From assembly GCF_024494385.1 (NCBI RefSeq), contig NZ_JAEVLT010000007.1, positions 153,182 through 217,181 of the forward strand: a DNA stretch of 64,000 nucleotides. Reading direction: 5' to 3'. Below are positions 55,898-63,327 of the stretch, piece after piece. Position numbers and translations under genes: made by a program. Below the pieces are notes generated by a model. That model saw only the letters and a list, made by a program, of their open reading frames with translations. It was not told the DNA's origin and ran no database searches. Positions within the stretch are counted from its first letter, which is position 1. The number at the start of each line of letters is the position of its first letter. The DNA is from Bacillus sp. EB600. GTDB lineage: Bacteria > Bacillota > Bacilli > Bacillales > Cytobacillaceae.

Positions 55898-56278
55898 TCC
55901 GGTTGGTATCCATGTGCTTGGTCACTTGGTCTGTTTTCCTATACCTTTGCTGCCTTATTATTATCTGCATTTTCAACATATGCACCATCAAATTTCACCA
56001 ACTTCTTTGTCAATTTTGATATAATTATATTTAAAATATTCCAAATATTATGTCTAAAGATCCGTTAAAAGAAATTGGTTGAATTCCGCCAACTTTGAAT
56101 AAAATCTGGCTATATTGACTCAGGAAGGAGGCTTTTGTAGGCAAAATGAAATCTAACATTACGGATATTTTTATCTCTCTTCACATCACTGCAAAAATTT
56201 AGGAATAAACAGGGAACTCTTTATGATAAAAATAACTATAATGATTTGTTAACAAAAGAAAATAATAGGGGGATAAAT
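55898..56278. other. Intergenic region before the BNR-type lipoprotein gene
   Basis: About 380 bases with no supported gene. On the minus strand near 55940-56010 a short frame reads KKLVKFDGAYVENADNNK and stops soon after; it has no ribosome binding site. Confidence 0.3.
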
Positions 56279-57544
56279 ATGCTAAAAAATAAAATCATGA
56301 TGATGGTTTTAGGTGTTTCTCTAATTCTTGCGGGATGTGGTTCCACGGATAATCACAAAGGAAGCCAAAAAAGTGATGGAGCTACAACAACAGGCAACAA
56401 ACCATCCAGTCAGCAAACATCAAATTCCAACGCAGCATCCACCAATACAAATGGCGAGTCCAGTCAATCGTCTGGAAAATCGTCAAATTCGAATAATACG
56501 AATGCAAATTCACCGACTCCTCCTACAGAGAATACTCCATCACAAAGTACTAACGTTAATATGAGCATGGTCACCGCGGTTCGATTAGCTGATTTCAATA
56601 CGGGCTGGTCTGGTGGAAGTGGCTGGATAGCAAAAACAGCTTCAGGTGGAAAAAAGTGGACGATCGTTTACCAAGGAAGTGGAACAGTGCAGCAAATATT
56701 TGCGTTAAACCACTCGGACGTGTGGGCAACTTTAAACCAAGGTGGGAACAAGTCGAAGCTCCTGCACTCGAATGATGGTGGCAAGCATTGGGGCTTTGTT
56801 GGGACAACACCAAATCAAGCTTTTCTTCATTTCACTTCAAAAACGACTGCCTTAAGCGGGAATTATCTTACACAAGATGGAGGGAAGACATGGAATTTAC
56901 TGCCAATGCCAAAGGATACGGTGGGTGACGTGTATTATCATGATGCAAAAAACGGATGGGCAGTAACCCAAAGTACTAATGTTTTAGATGTAAAAAGAAC
57001 AAATGATGGCGGACATTCATGGGAAAGCGTCATGTCTAAAAGTCTATTTTCTCCGCTGTCTGGTTCCACCATTCGGTCGGCAGGAACGAGTGATGCTTGG
57101 ATTGAACTCATTGGAGGTACTGGAATGAACCAAACATCCTATTCTGTTTTTCATACAACAGATGGTGGAAAGTCCTGGACGACAGTCATAGCTAATTCCA
57201 CGGCAGGGGGCGGACCAGCTCCAGGATTTAGCCAAGACTATCATAATGGACCTATCAATAAAGGGTCGAAACCTGGGCCTCTTTATGTGGTTAATTCTCA
57301 AATTGCTTTCATGGGTGGGGCATGCCCTGCATGTGAACACCCAAATTCGATTGGTTTTACGAAGGATGCAGGAAATACATGGGTGAACAGCAAAATGACA
57401 TTAGACGGAAACGGAGATGCTTATTTAGCAATTTCAGATGCGAATCATGGGTGGTGGATCACATCTGAAAATGAAAAGCAAAGTGTGATGTATACAACAA
57501 CTGATGGGGGGCTTCACTGGAATCAAGTTCATGTATTTCACTAA
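56279..57544 (+). CDS. Lipoprotein with BNR/YCF48-like beta-propeller
   Basis: A 421-residue surface lipoprotein. The signal peptide (KNKIMMMVLGVSLILAGC) ends in a lipobox. Residues about 25-90 are a low-complexity Ser/Thr/Asn/Gln linker. The remaining 320 residues contain repeated Asp-box-like units, each with a G-G-K-x-W element (SGGKKWTIVY, NDGGKHWGFV, QDGGKTWNLL, NDGGHSWESV, TDGGKSWTTV, KDAGNTWVNS, TDGGLHWNQV), which predict a six- or seven-bladed propeller. Related proteins include the YCF48 assembly-factor fold; a ligand is not known. A short Cys motif (GGACPACEHP) lies in the loop before the sixth unit. The frame is open from 56246, but the ATG at 56279 follows GGGGGA at seven bases. 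Confidence 0.8.
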   Translation: MLKNKIMMMVLGVSLILAGCGSTDNHKGSQKSDGATTTGNKPSSQQTSNSNAASTNTNGESSQSSGKSSNSNNTNANSPTPPTENTPSQSTNVNMSMVTAVRLADFNTGWSGGSGWIAKTASGGKKWTIVYQGSGTVQQIFALNHSDVWATLNQGGNKSKLLHSNDGGKHWGFVGTTPNQAFLHFTSKTTALSGNYLTQDGGKTWNLLPMPKDTVGDVYYHDAKNGWAVTQSTNVLDVKRTNDGGHSWESVMSKSLFSPLSGSTIRSAGTSDAWIELIGGTGMNQTSYSVFHTTDGGKSWTTVIANSTAGGGPAPGFSQDYHNGPINKGSKPGPLYVVNSQIAFMGGACPACEHPNSIGFTKDAGNTWVNSKMTLDGNGDAYLAISDANHGWWITSENEKQSVMYTTTDGGLHWNQVHVFH

Positions 57545-57603
57545 CTGTATGTAATATTATTTTTTTACAAGATCACATTCGGGAAAACGCTTGTTACAGA
57601 ATG

Positions 57604-57633
57604 TTGTAGGATGAATGCTTCTGGGAGTATAAT
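57604..57633 (+). promoter_or_regulatory. Promoter of the S-box leader
   Basis: TTGTAG (57604-57609), 18 bases, TATAAT (57628-57633). Transcription would start about 15 bases before the riboswitch. Confidence 0.55.
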
Positions 57634-57648
57634 AAAAGTAATTAAATA

Positions 57649-57799
57649 GTTATCGAGAGTGGCTAAGAGAACTGGCTCAATGATGTCACAGCAACCTGCA
57701 TGAAGGCAAGGTGCTCCAACCAGCAAAGCAAAAGCTTTGGATGATAAAAGTCGGTTGAAACCCCTTTTGTATCCAATACAGAAGGGGTTTTACTTTTTC
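57649..57799 (+). ncRNA. SAM-I (S-box) riboswitch with terminator
   Basis: The leader has the S-box layout: a closing GTTATC...GATAA stem (57649-57654 with 57743-57747), GAGAGTGGCTAAGAGAACTG followed by GGCTCAATGATGTCACAGCA, then ACCTGCATGAAGGCAAGGTGC with CTCCAACCAGC and the AAGCAAAAGCTT hairpin. These match the consensus blocks of S-box leaders (GAG, CTGGC, CAATGATG, GCAACC, AAGGTGC). An expression-platform terminator follows: AAACCCCTT (57758-57766) and AAGGGGTTT (57782-57790), then TTTTTCC. High SAM would favour the terminator and lower expression of the 107-residue protein gene 44 bases further on. Confidence 0.85.
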
Positions 57800-57842
57800 C
57801 AAAAAAGAAGGATTTAACAAACCTTTGAGGAGAGATGTGATC

Positions 57843-58166
57843 ATGAACATTAACAAACTTGCAAGAGGTTATCTGTCTACAAATCTGAGTGGTGAGGAAT
57901 TCTTAGAGTATGTTGCAAGTGCAATTGAGCAACAGCTTAAAGAATGGGACAAAAGTTATGAAGTGTTTGTTATGCAGCTTACGAACTATGAGGTAATGAT
58001 AAAAAATGGAGACCAATATTACCATGTTCAGCTAACTGTAAATGAACTCGATTCACTGCAAAAGAGCAGCCCCTTTCAACTTGATCGGAAAGTATGGAGT
58101 GAATTAGAAAAACAAGAACTCCCGATTATAAGGGGGACTGGAAACTATATCGAAACGGTTTTATAA
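57843..58166 (+). CDS. S-box-controlled 107-residue protein of unknown function
   Basis: A soluble 107-residue protein, alpha/beta by pattern: helix FLEYVASAIEQQLKEW, strands YEVFVMQL and YEVMIKNG with YYHVQL, then helices ending in WSELEKQ. The C-terminus is IIRGTGNYIETVL. No enzyme motif is visible. It is the only gene behind the SAM-I riboswitch, so it is probably made when SAM or methionine is low; a role in sulfur amino acid metabolism is inferred from this alone. A TTG at 57825 opens the frame, and the ATG at 57843 has GAGGAG about ten bases upstream. A paralogue of exactly the same length is at 59469-59792. Confidence 0.75.
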   Translation: MNINKLARGYLSTNLSGEEFLEYVASAIEQQLKEWDKSYEVFVMQLTNYEVMIKNGDQYYHVQLTVNELDSLQKSSPFQLDRKVWSELEKQELPIIRGTGNYIETVL

Positions 58167-58211
58167 TGGGCATTATTTTTATTTGAAGCATTTAATAACT
58201 ACCGCAAAAAT

Positions 58212-58266
58212 AAAAGAGGATGCCTCAAAAGGGTTTGACCCTTGCTTTTGAGACATTCTCTTTTTG
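58212..58266. terminator. Bidirectional terminator between the 107-residue gene and phasin 1
   Basis: AGAGGATGCCTCAAAAG pairs with CTTTTGAGACATTCTCT, with T-run tails on both sides. Confidence 0.75.
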
Positions 58267-58332
58267 CATATATAAAGGTGTTATTTCTTTATTCCCACAG
58301 CCTCATCTCAATGATGGTATCACTGCAGTGAT

Positions 58333-58881
58333 TTATTTTACAAGTAAAGCGTTGTTAAGCTCTAGAGTATTTAATACGCCATTTTGGGTTTGCTTTAGTT
58401 GATCAACGTATTCGCCGATTGCATCCACAACCTCATCACGATTATTTTGTTGTTGCTTAATTGCTTCTTTTAAGGCTGATTCTAATTCGGCTTGTGATTT
58501 TGAAAGAGCTTCGAAAGTTTTTTTGCTTGGGCTGAATGCTAATGCTTCTACTTTTTGTTCAACTTCTTCAAACTTATCTGTCCATTCTGCAAAATTTTGT
58601 ACACCAAAGTCAGGTAGAGCATTTTCTAAGACATCTTGTATATTTGAATTCCATTCAGCTATTAATTTTTTCGCTTCCTCTTCTAATCTAGTAAATTGTT
58701 CACTAGTAGCTTGGATCAATTCCTTTTGACGTTCTAATGCTTGTAAAGATTTTTCCTCTATTCCTTTTTGAAAAGATTGGAATGTTTTGAAGCTGTTAAA
58801 CCAGCCATCCCAAAATACATCGATTACATTAATTACCTTTTCATCATTCAGAATCTTTTCAACTTTTTTTACTGCTGCCAT
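58333..58881 (-). CDS. phaP: Phasin, polyhydroxyalkanoate granule protein (PhaP-like), copy 1
   Basis: A 182-residue helical protein coating polyhydroxyalkanoate granules. Residues about 15-45 (EKVINVIDVFWDGWFNSFKT) have the VIDVFWxxW motif of Bacillus megaterium-type PhaP. The rest is amphipathic coiled coil rich in Gln, Lys and Glu, with no signal peptide. About 20 residues of the N-terminus differ from copy 2 at 62536, and the rest aligns without gaps. It has a GGAGGT ribosome binding site and a promoter about 260 bases upstream that is conserved between the two copies. The family call is by motif and composition. Confidence 0.7.
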   Translation of the reverse strand: MAAVKKVEKILNDEKVINVIDVFWDGWFNSFKTFQSFQKGIEEKSLQALERQKELIQATSEQFTRLEEEAKKLIAEWNSNIQDVLENALPDFGVQNFAEWTDKFEEVEQKVEALAFSPSKKTFEALSKSQAELESALKEAIKQQQNNRDEVVDAIGEYVDQLKQTQNGVLNTLELNNALLVK

Positions 58882-59147
58882 TTAAAAAACCTCCATCAAA
58901 TTTTTTATAGTATGAAAGGTCAAATTTGACCTTTTACAAAGAACATAACCTTCTTATGAAAAGAAAATATATGTTCTATTGAAAATTTTTCGATGTTTTA
59001 CTAAGCTGTGTTTCCAACTAGGTTTTACCTTTGACCCTCTTCATCAGCATGAAATCGGGGAGTACCATCATTTCACTGCACATTTCGCAAGAATTTTCTT
59101 CTGTTTTTTGTTCCTTTATAGCTTGTTGAAATTGCAATTACTTATAT

Positions 59148-59180
59148 GTGTAATTTACACCTATGTGTTAATAATGTCAA
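59148..59180 (-). promoter_or_regulatory. Conserved promoter/operator of phasin copy 1
   Basis: On the minus strand TTGACA (59175-59180), 17 bases, TAAATT (59152-59157). A perfect 13-base palindrome, GTGTAA-A-TTACAC (59148-59160), overlaps the -10. The same arrangement stands before copy 2. The start codon is about 265 bases further on, giving a long leader. Confidence 0.65.
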
Positions 59181-59340
59181 CTGTTGAAATATTTTCTTTT
59201 TGAAACAAAATAAGGAAATGAGAGATAAATGGGGACAATTCCTGTTTGTTCATTTTTTTCGCAATATTATTAGATGTTACGGGTTAAAAATCCTTTGCAT
59301 TGCAGTAATAGTAAATTGTTATAAAATTCATTATTTTTAC

Positions 59341-59399
59341 AGTATAATAAAAGTAATAAAATAGTTATCAAGGGTAACTGTGAGAACTTGCTCTGGAAA
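59341..59399 (+). other. Decayed S-box leader remnant
   Basis: This segment aligns with 57626-57685 (promoter and start of the intact SAM-I leader): AGTATAATAAAAGTAAT, then ATAGTTATC and GAGAAC are shared. The rest of the aptamer and the terminator are missing. It ends about 70 bases before the paralogous gene. Confidence 0.6.
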
Positions 59400-59468
59400 T
59401 GGGGGATAAAGCAGAATATTTTACACGTTTATAAAAGAGGAATGGACGAACAAAGGGGGGATATGGTT

Positions 59469-59792
59469 ATGAATGTAAATGGTTACGCAAGGGCTTACGT
59501 AACACGAAATCAGGATGGAGAGCAATTCTTAAAGTATGTTTCAAAAGTAATCGAACAGCAGTTGAAAGAATGGGATGGAAATTATGAAGTGATCGTAATG
59601 AAGCTAAAGGACCACGAGTTTATAGTGAAAAAAGCGGGAGATTATTACCATATACATCTTTCCGAGAAGGAACTTGAATTACTGCTAAAAAGCGGCTCCT
59701 ACCAGCTTGATCGGAAATTGTGGATGGAGTTAGAAAACCAAGGACTTACAATCATAAAGGGGACTGGAGATTATCTCGAAATGGTTTTATAA
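59469..59792 (+). CDS. Paralogue of the S-box-controlled 107-residue protein
   Basis: A 107-residue protein aligning end to end without gaps with the product at 57843. By hand count about 59 positions are identical, including IEQQLKEWD, QLDRK and IIKGTGDYLE. The function is unknown. The long open frame starts at 59388, but the ATG at 59469 has AAAGGGGGG eight bases upstream; an ATG at 59463 is too close. The riboswitch that controls the paralogue is only a remnant here, so control by SAM is probably lost. The two copies give a test of what the leader does for this family. Confidence 0.75.
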   Translation: MNVNGYARAYVTRNQDGEQFLKYVSKVIEQQLKEWDGNYEVIVMKLKDHEFIVKKAGDYYHIHLSEKELELLLKSGSYQLDRKLWMELENQGLTIIKGTGDYLEMVL

Positions 59793-59888
59793 TGTTGTGT
59801 TCGTTTCGTCAAAACAAAAGAAGATCAACTTTCGTATGAATAGTATCAATGTAAATAATCAGGGGCGATTTTTGAAAATTAGCGGGTG

Positions 59889-59927
59889 AAGGTCAGTTCC
59901 AGCACTAGTGGGACTGACCTTTACTAT
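59889..59927 (+). terminator. Terminator after the second 107-residue gene
   Basis: AAGGTCAGTTCC pairs with GGGACTGACCTT, followed by TACTATTTCC. Confidence 0.7.
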
Positions 59928-60073
59928 TTCCAGTGTGTGATGCTTCCTTAGTTTTCTAGTAAAGCAGAACCAGATATAATTTTTAATGCAGGTACCTTTT
60001 CTTAGTATTTACAATAATCACAACTTCATTTACTATTTCAGTATAGTTAGATATTTTGAGAAAGGTTGATTTG

Positions 60074-60841
60074 ATGCTTTTTCATTTAGATCCATCGTTA
60101 TTAGTTTTATTAATTATCTTTGGCTTTTTAGCAGCCTTTATCGATTCAGTTGTCGGTGGTGGCGGGCTCATTGCATTGCCAGCATTGTTATTTACAGGTC
60201 TTCCTCCCGCGTCCGCTGTTGCAACAAATAAATTAGCAGGGACAATTGGCTCGTTAACGAGTACGGTTATGTTTTATCGCTCAGGGGAGCTCGATTTAAA
60301 ATCCGTTTATAAGTTATTTCCACTCACATTTATTGGATCGATGATTGGTGCCTGGACCGTCCATTTGATGAATCCTGAAGTGCTAAAACCACTGATGCTC
60401 GTCATGCTCGCAGTTGTTGCAATTTATACCATTTTAAAGAAAGATTGGGGGGGTAGATCAACTTATAAAAAATTATCAATCCGCCATTATACCATTTTTA
60501 TCATTTTAATCTTTGCTATTGGTTTCTATGATGGATTTATAGGTCCCGGAACAGGATCCTTTTTAATTTTTGCCTTTTTAATGATTGGGTTTGATTTTTT
60601 AAAGGCGGCAGGAAATGCGAAGTTTTTAAACTTTGGCAGTAATATATCCGCACTGTTAATGTTTATGTACTTAGGACAAGTCAATTATACCTACGGGTTA
60701 GCTATGGGAATTGCACAATTTGTTGGGGCCATTTGCGGATCAAAATTTGCGATTAAACGAGGAAGTGGCTACGTTCGTGCCCTGTTCATAACAGTAACTT
60801 TTTTATTGATAGCTAAAAATGCGTATGATTATCTCCAATAA
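60074..60841 (+). CDS. TauE/SafE-family sulfite/anion permease (TSUP)
   Basis: A 255-residue membrane protein with about eight transmembrane segments. The N-terminal AAFIDSVVGGGGLIALPALL has the TSUP glycine-rich motif, repeated in the second half as GFYDGFIGPGTGSFLIFAF (inverted-repeat symmetry), and ATNKLAGTIGSLTS is a typical first-half element. The family exports sulfite, sulfoacetate or other organosulfur and sulfur anions. It lies near SAM-controlled genes, but the substrate is not defined. The frame is open from 60056, and the ATG at 60074 has AAAGG about nine bases ahead. It ends in a strong terminator. Confidence 0.88.
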   Translation: MLFHLDPSLLVLLIIFGFLAAFIDSVVGGGGLIALPALLFTGLPPASAVATNKLAGTIGSLTSTVMFYRSGELDLKSVYKLFPLTFIGSMIGAWTVHLMNPEVLKPLMLVMLAVVAIYTILKKDWGGRSTYKKLSIRHYTIFIILIFAIGFYDGFIGPGTGSFLIFAFLMIGFDFLKAAGNAKFLNFGSNISALLMFMYLGQVNYTYGLAMGIAQFVGAICGSKFAIKRGSGYVRALFITVTFLLIAKNAYDYLQ

Positions 60842-60953
60842 CAAATACGAATTAATCTATGTTTTTAAAACTGTTTGTGTGAGTAGGGTGATGGATCACC
60901 AGGGAAAATAAAAATTGAGTGAAAAATTATACAAAGAGTACTTTAGTAGATGG

Positions 60954-60990
60954 TACTGGTTAGCCATAAAGGGCTAGCCAGTATTTTTAT
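60954..60990 (+). terminator. Terminator after the TSUP gene
   Basis: TACTGGTTAGCC and GGCTAGCCAGTA form a stem with one wobble and a T-rich tail. Confidence 0.8.
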
Positions 60991-61133
60991 TTACTGTTGA
61001 TTCAAGCCAAAAGGTATGAGAATGCCAAATATTCTTTTTCAAAAAATCATTTTAAATATAGATCTGTCTGGTTAACTTGCCTGTCTTTTTAAAAAGATTA
61101 CGTTTACGAATGGACAGAAAAAATTCTTAAGAA

Positions 61134-61817
61134 TTATGTAAACTTTCTAAAATAAATTGTTTTTTTCTCTTTATCCACATCTAATTTTGGGGTATCTACC
61201 GAAAGTTTTCTTTTTGCTCGCTGTAATGCATTATCAATTGTTTTTGGAGATGTGTTTAGTTCTTCCGAAATTTCAATATATGATTGACCATCTATATATA
61301 AAGCCAATACCCTTTGTTCTAAGCCACTAAGCAATTTAGCTATTTTTCGTTCAATGTCTACGACGGATTCCTGGTTAATGAGGATGGCCTCGGGATTTGT
61401 TATTTTTTCCTCCGGCATTACATCAATTAGCGTTGCGTTAGATTCGTCATTAAAAATAGGTTTATCCAGAGAGATATACGAATTCAAAGGGGAATGCTTT
61501 TTACGACTTGATTTTTTTATAGCAGTTACAATCTGTCTATAAATACAATGTTCAGCAAAAGCCTTAAAAGCAGTCATTTTTTCCTTTTTAAAATCACGAA
61601 TCGCTTTATATAGACCAATCATTCCTTCTTGGATGATATCTTCACGATCTGCGCCAACTAAAAAATATCTTCTTGCTTTTCCACGAACAAGATTTTGATA
61701 CTTCTGAAATAAGAAATTCAACGACTCCACATCTCCATTGTGAACGAGATCTACTAAAATTTCATCGTCTAAGTTACCATAATTTTCGGTCATTTTCACT
61801 TTGGTGTTTACACTCAT
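61134..61817 (-). CDS. SigH-like sigma-70-family sigma factor (paralogue)
   Basis: A 227-residue sigma factor. Region 2 is FLFQKYQNLVRGKARRYFL followed by the region 2.2-2.4 stretch GADREDIIQEGMIGLYKAIR and AFAEHCIYRQIVTAIK. Region 4 includes LEQRVLALYIDGQSYIEISE and SPKTIDNALQRAKRKL. These match SigH (Spo0H) of B. subtilis closely, including the linker LDKPIFNDES. The C-terminus (DVDKEKKTIYFRKFT) differs. The true sigH normally lies near rpmG2/secE/nusG, which is absent here, so this is probably a second, SigH-like factor. The ATG has GGAGGG about six bases upstream. It is monocistronic. Confidence 0.85.
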   Translation of the reverse strand: MSVNTKVKMTENYGNLDDEILVDLVHNGDVESLNFLFQKYQNLVRGKARRYFLVGADREDIIQEGMIGLYKAIRDFKKEKMTAFKAFAEHCIYRQIVTAIKKSSRKKHSPLNSYISLDKPIFNDESNATLIDVMPEEKITNPEAILINQESVVDIERKIAKLLSGLEQRVLALYIDGQSYIEISEELNTSPKTIDNALQRAKRKLSVDTPKLDVDKEKKTIYFRKFT

Positions 61818-62412
61818 TCAGATCCCTCCATCGAACGTAATTGAGTTATGCTGTTTCCATTACTAATCAGTTGTTCTTTGCAAAATGTAATTTAAGTATA
61901 TTTACAATTTGCCTATCCATTAATTTGTTATACTGTCATGGAAGATCAATCACTTTTTTATCTGAAGTAACTAGTCTATTAAGGCTATATCAATATAGTA
62001 AAATACCTTCTTTATAATAACTTAAATTATCAGTTAAATAAATCGGTAATCATTCGACAAATTTTGTAATTAGCGTAAAGAGGAGGAGAATATGAAACTG
62101 GCTTATTAGGGATTACATGGCTTAAAAAAGAGAGTAAAGAGGGATTCTTAAAATACAGGTAGAGACTCAGTCCTCCATAAAGAATGTATATAATTGAGGG
62201 GGAATGGTTGAATTCAGATGTAAATCAATATATAACTTATTTACTATAAACAAATCTTTCCAAAAATATTTCTGAACCATTCTCTTAGTTAGGTTGTTTT
62301 ATGGTGTAACTCTTTTATTTATTTATGGGTGTTAGTCGATACTGTTTGTAAAAATGAGAACCGCGCGAAGGCAACAGTGCAAATGCTTTTTTCGGAGTAC
62401 TACTCGAATAAA
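61818..62412. other. Intergenic region
   Basis: About 590 bases without a supported gene. One 23-codon frame near 62204 has its GGGGG only two bases before the ATG and was not accepted. Confidence 0.35.
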
Positions 62413-62468
62413 TAAAAAAGAAGATGTTCTTAAAAGGGTTTGGCCCCTTTTTGAAACATCCTCTTTTT
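62413..62468. terminator. Terminator of phasin copy 2
   Basis: AAAGAAGATGTTC pairs imperfectly with GAAACATCCTCTTT around an AAGGGTTTGGCCCC core. T-runs lie on both sides. It resembles the hairpin at 58212. Confidence 0.65.
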
Positions 62469-62535
62469 GCATATTGCAAGGTAAAATTCTTCATAGCCCG
62501 CAGAATCACCTTAAAGATGGATCCCACGCATTGGT

Positions 62536-63066
62536 TTATTTTGCAAGTAAAGCGTTGTTAAGTTCAAAAGGTTTTAATACACTATTTTGAGTTTCTTTTA
62601 GTTGATCAACATATCCGCCGATTGCATTTACAACTTCAGCACGATTATTTTGTTGCTGCTCAATGGCTTCCCTTAAAGCTGTCTCTAACTGTGCTTGTGA
62701 TTTAGAAAGCGCATCGATTGTTTTTTGGCTTGGGCTGAATGCTAATGCTTCAACTTTTTGTTCGACTTCTTCAAACTTTTTTGTCCATTCTGCAAGATTC
62801 TGCACAGCAAAATCAGGAAGAGATTTTTTCAAAACTTCTTGTAAATTTGCATTCCACTCAGCTGTTAACTTTTTGGATTCCTCTTCAAATTTTGCGAGTT
62901 GTTCACGAGTTGCTTGGAATAATTCTTTTTGACTTTCAAGAGCTTGTAAAGATTTTTCTTCAATTCCTTTTTGAAAAGATTGAAATGTTTTGAAACTGTT
63001 AAACCAACCATCCCAGAAAACATCAATTACATTAATCACTTTTTCTTCTGTGTTTGCTACTGCCAT
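62536..63066 (-). CDS. phaP: Phasin, polyhydroxyalkanoate granule protein (PhaP-like), copy 2
   Basis: A 176-residue paralogue of the phasin at 58333. After a divergent N-terminal tail (MAVANTEE) it runs parallel to copy 1: EKVINVIDVFWDGWFNSFKT and onward for about 35 residues is identical, and the coiled-coil remainder is about three-quarters identical, without gaps. The protein has no signal peptide or transmembrane segment. Its promoter and operator (63295-63327) repeat those of copy 1. The two copies may coat different granule sizes or be expressed at different times; neither is shown. Ribosome binding site GGAGGT precedes the ATG. Confidence 0.7.
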   Translation of the reverse strand: MAVANTEEKVINVIDVFWDGWFNSFKTFQSFQKGIEEKSLQALESQKELFQATREQLAKFEEESKKLTAEWNANLQEVLKKSLPDFAVQNLAEWTKKFEEVEQKVEALAFSPSQKTIDALSKSQAQLETALREAIEQQQNNRAEVVNAIGGYVDQLKETQNSVLKPFELNNALLAK

Positions 63067-63294
63067 TTTTAAAAACCTCCAAAAATTTTTATTGTATTTA
63101 AAATTGAATCTGACTTTTAAAACAGAACTTATTCTTCTTACTGCTTGAACATATAAGTTCTATTGATTTCGATGTTTTTCTAAGATGATCTAACAATTTT
63201 GTTTTACTTAATCGTACATTTTGAAAAATGTATTTATTTATCTACTTGTGTTTCAGTAAGTTTAACAACTTTTCAATATTGTTATTACCTTTAT

Positions 63295-63327
63295 GTGTAA
63301 TTTACACTTATGTGTTAATATTGTCAA
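63295..63327 (-). promoter_or_regulatory. Conserved promoter/operator of phasin copy 2
   Basis: TTGACA (63322-63327), 17 bases, TAAATT (63299-63304) on the minus strand. The same 13-base palindrome GTGTAA-A-TTACAC (63295-63307) overlaps the -10. The leader to the start codon is about 230 bases. Confidence 0.65.

Noticed and set aside
55940..56010. Minus-strand frame with KKLVKFDGAYVENADNNK
   Set aside because: No start with a ribosome binding site and no family recognised; possibly a remnant, not supported as a gene.
62204..62276. Short ORF of about 23 codons after GGGGG
   Set aside because: The purine run is only two bases from the ATG, the peptide is low in information content, and the region is AT-rich.
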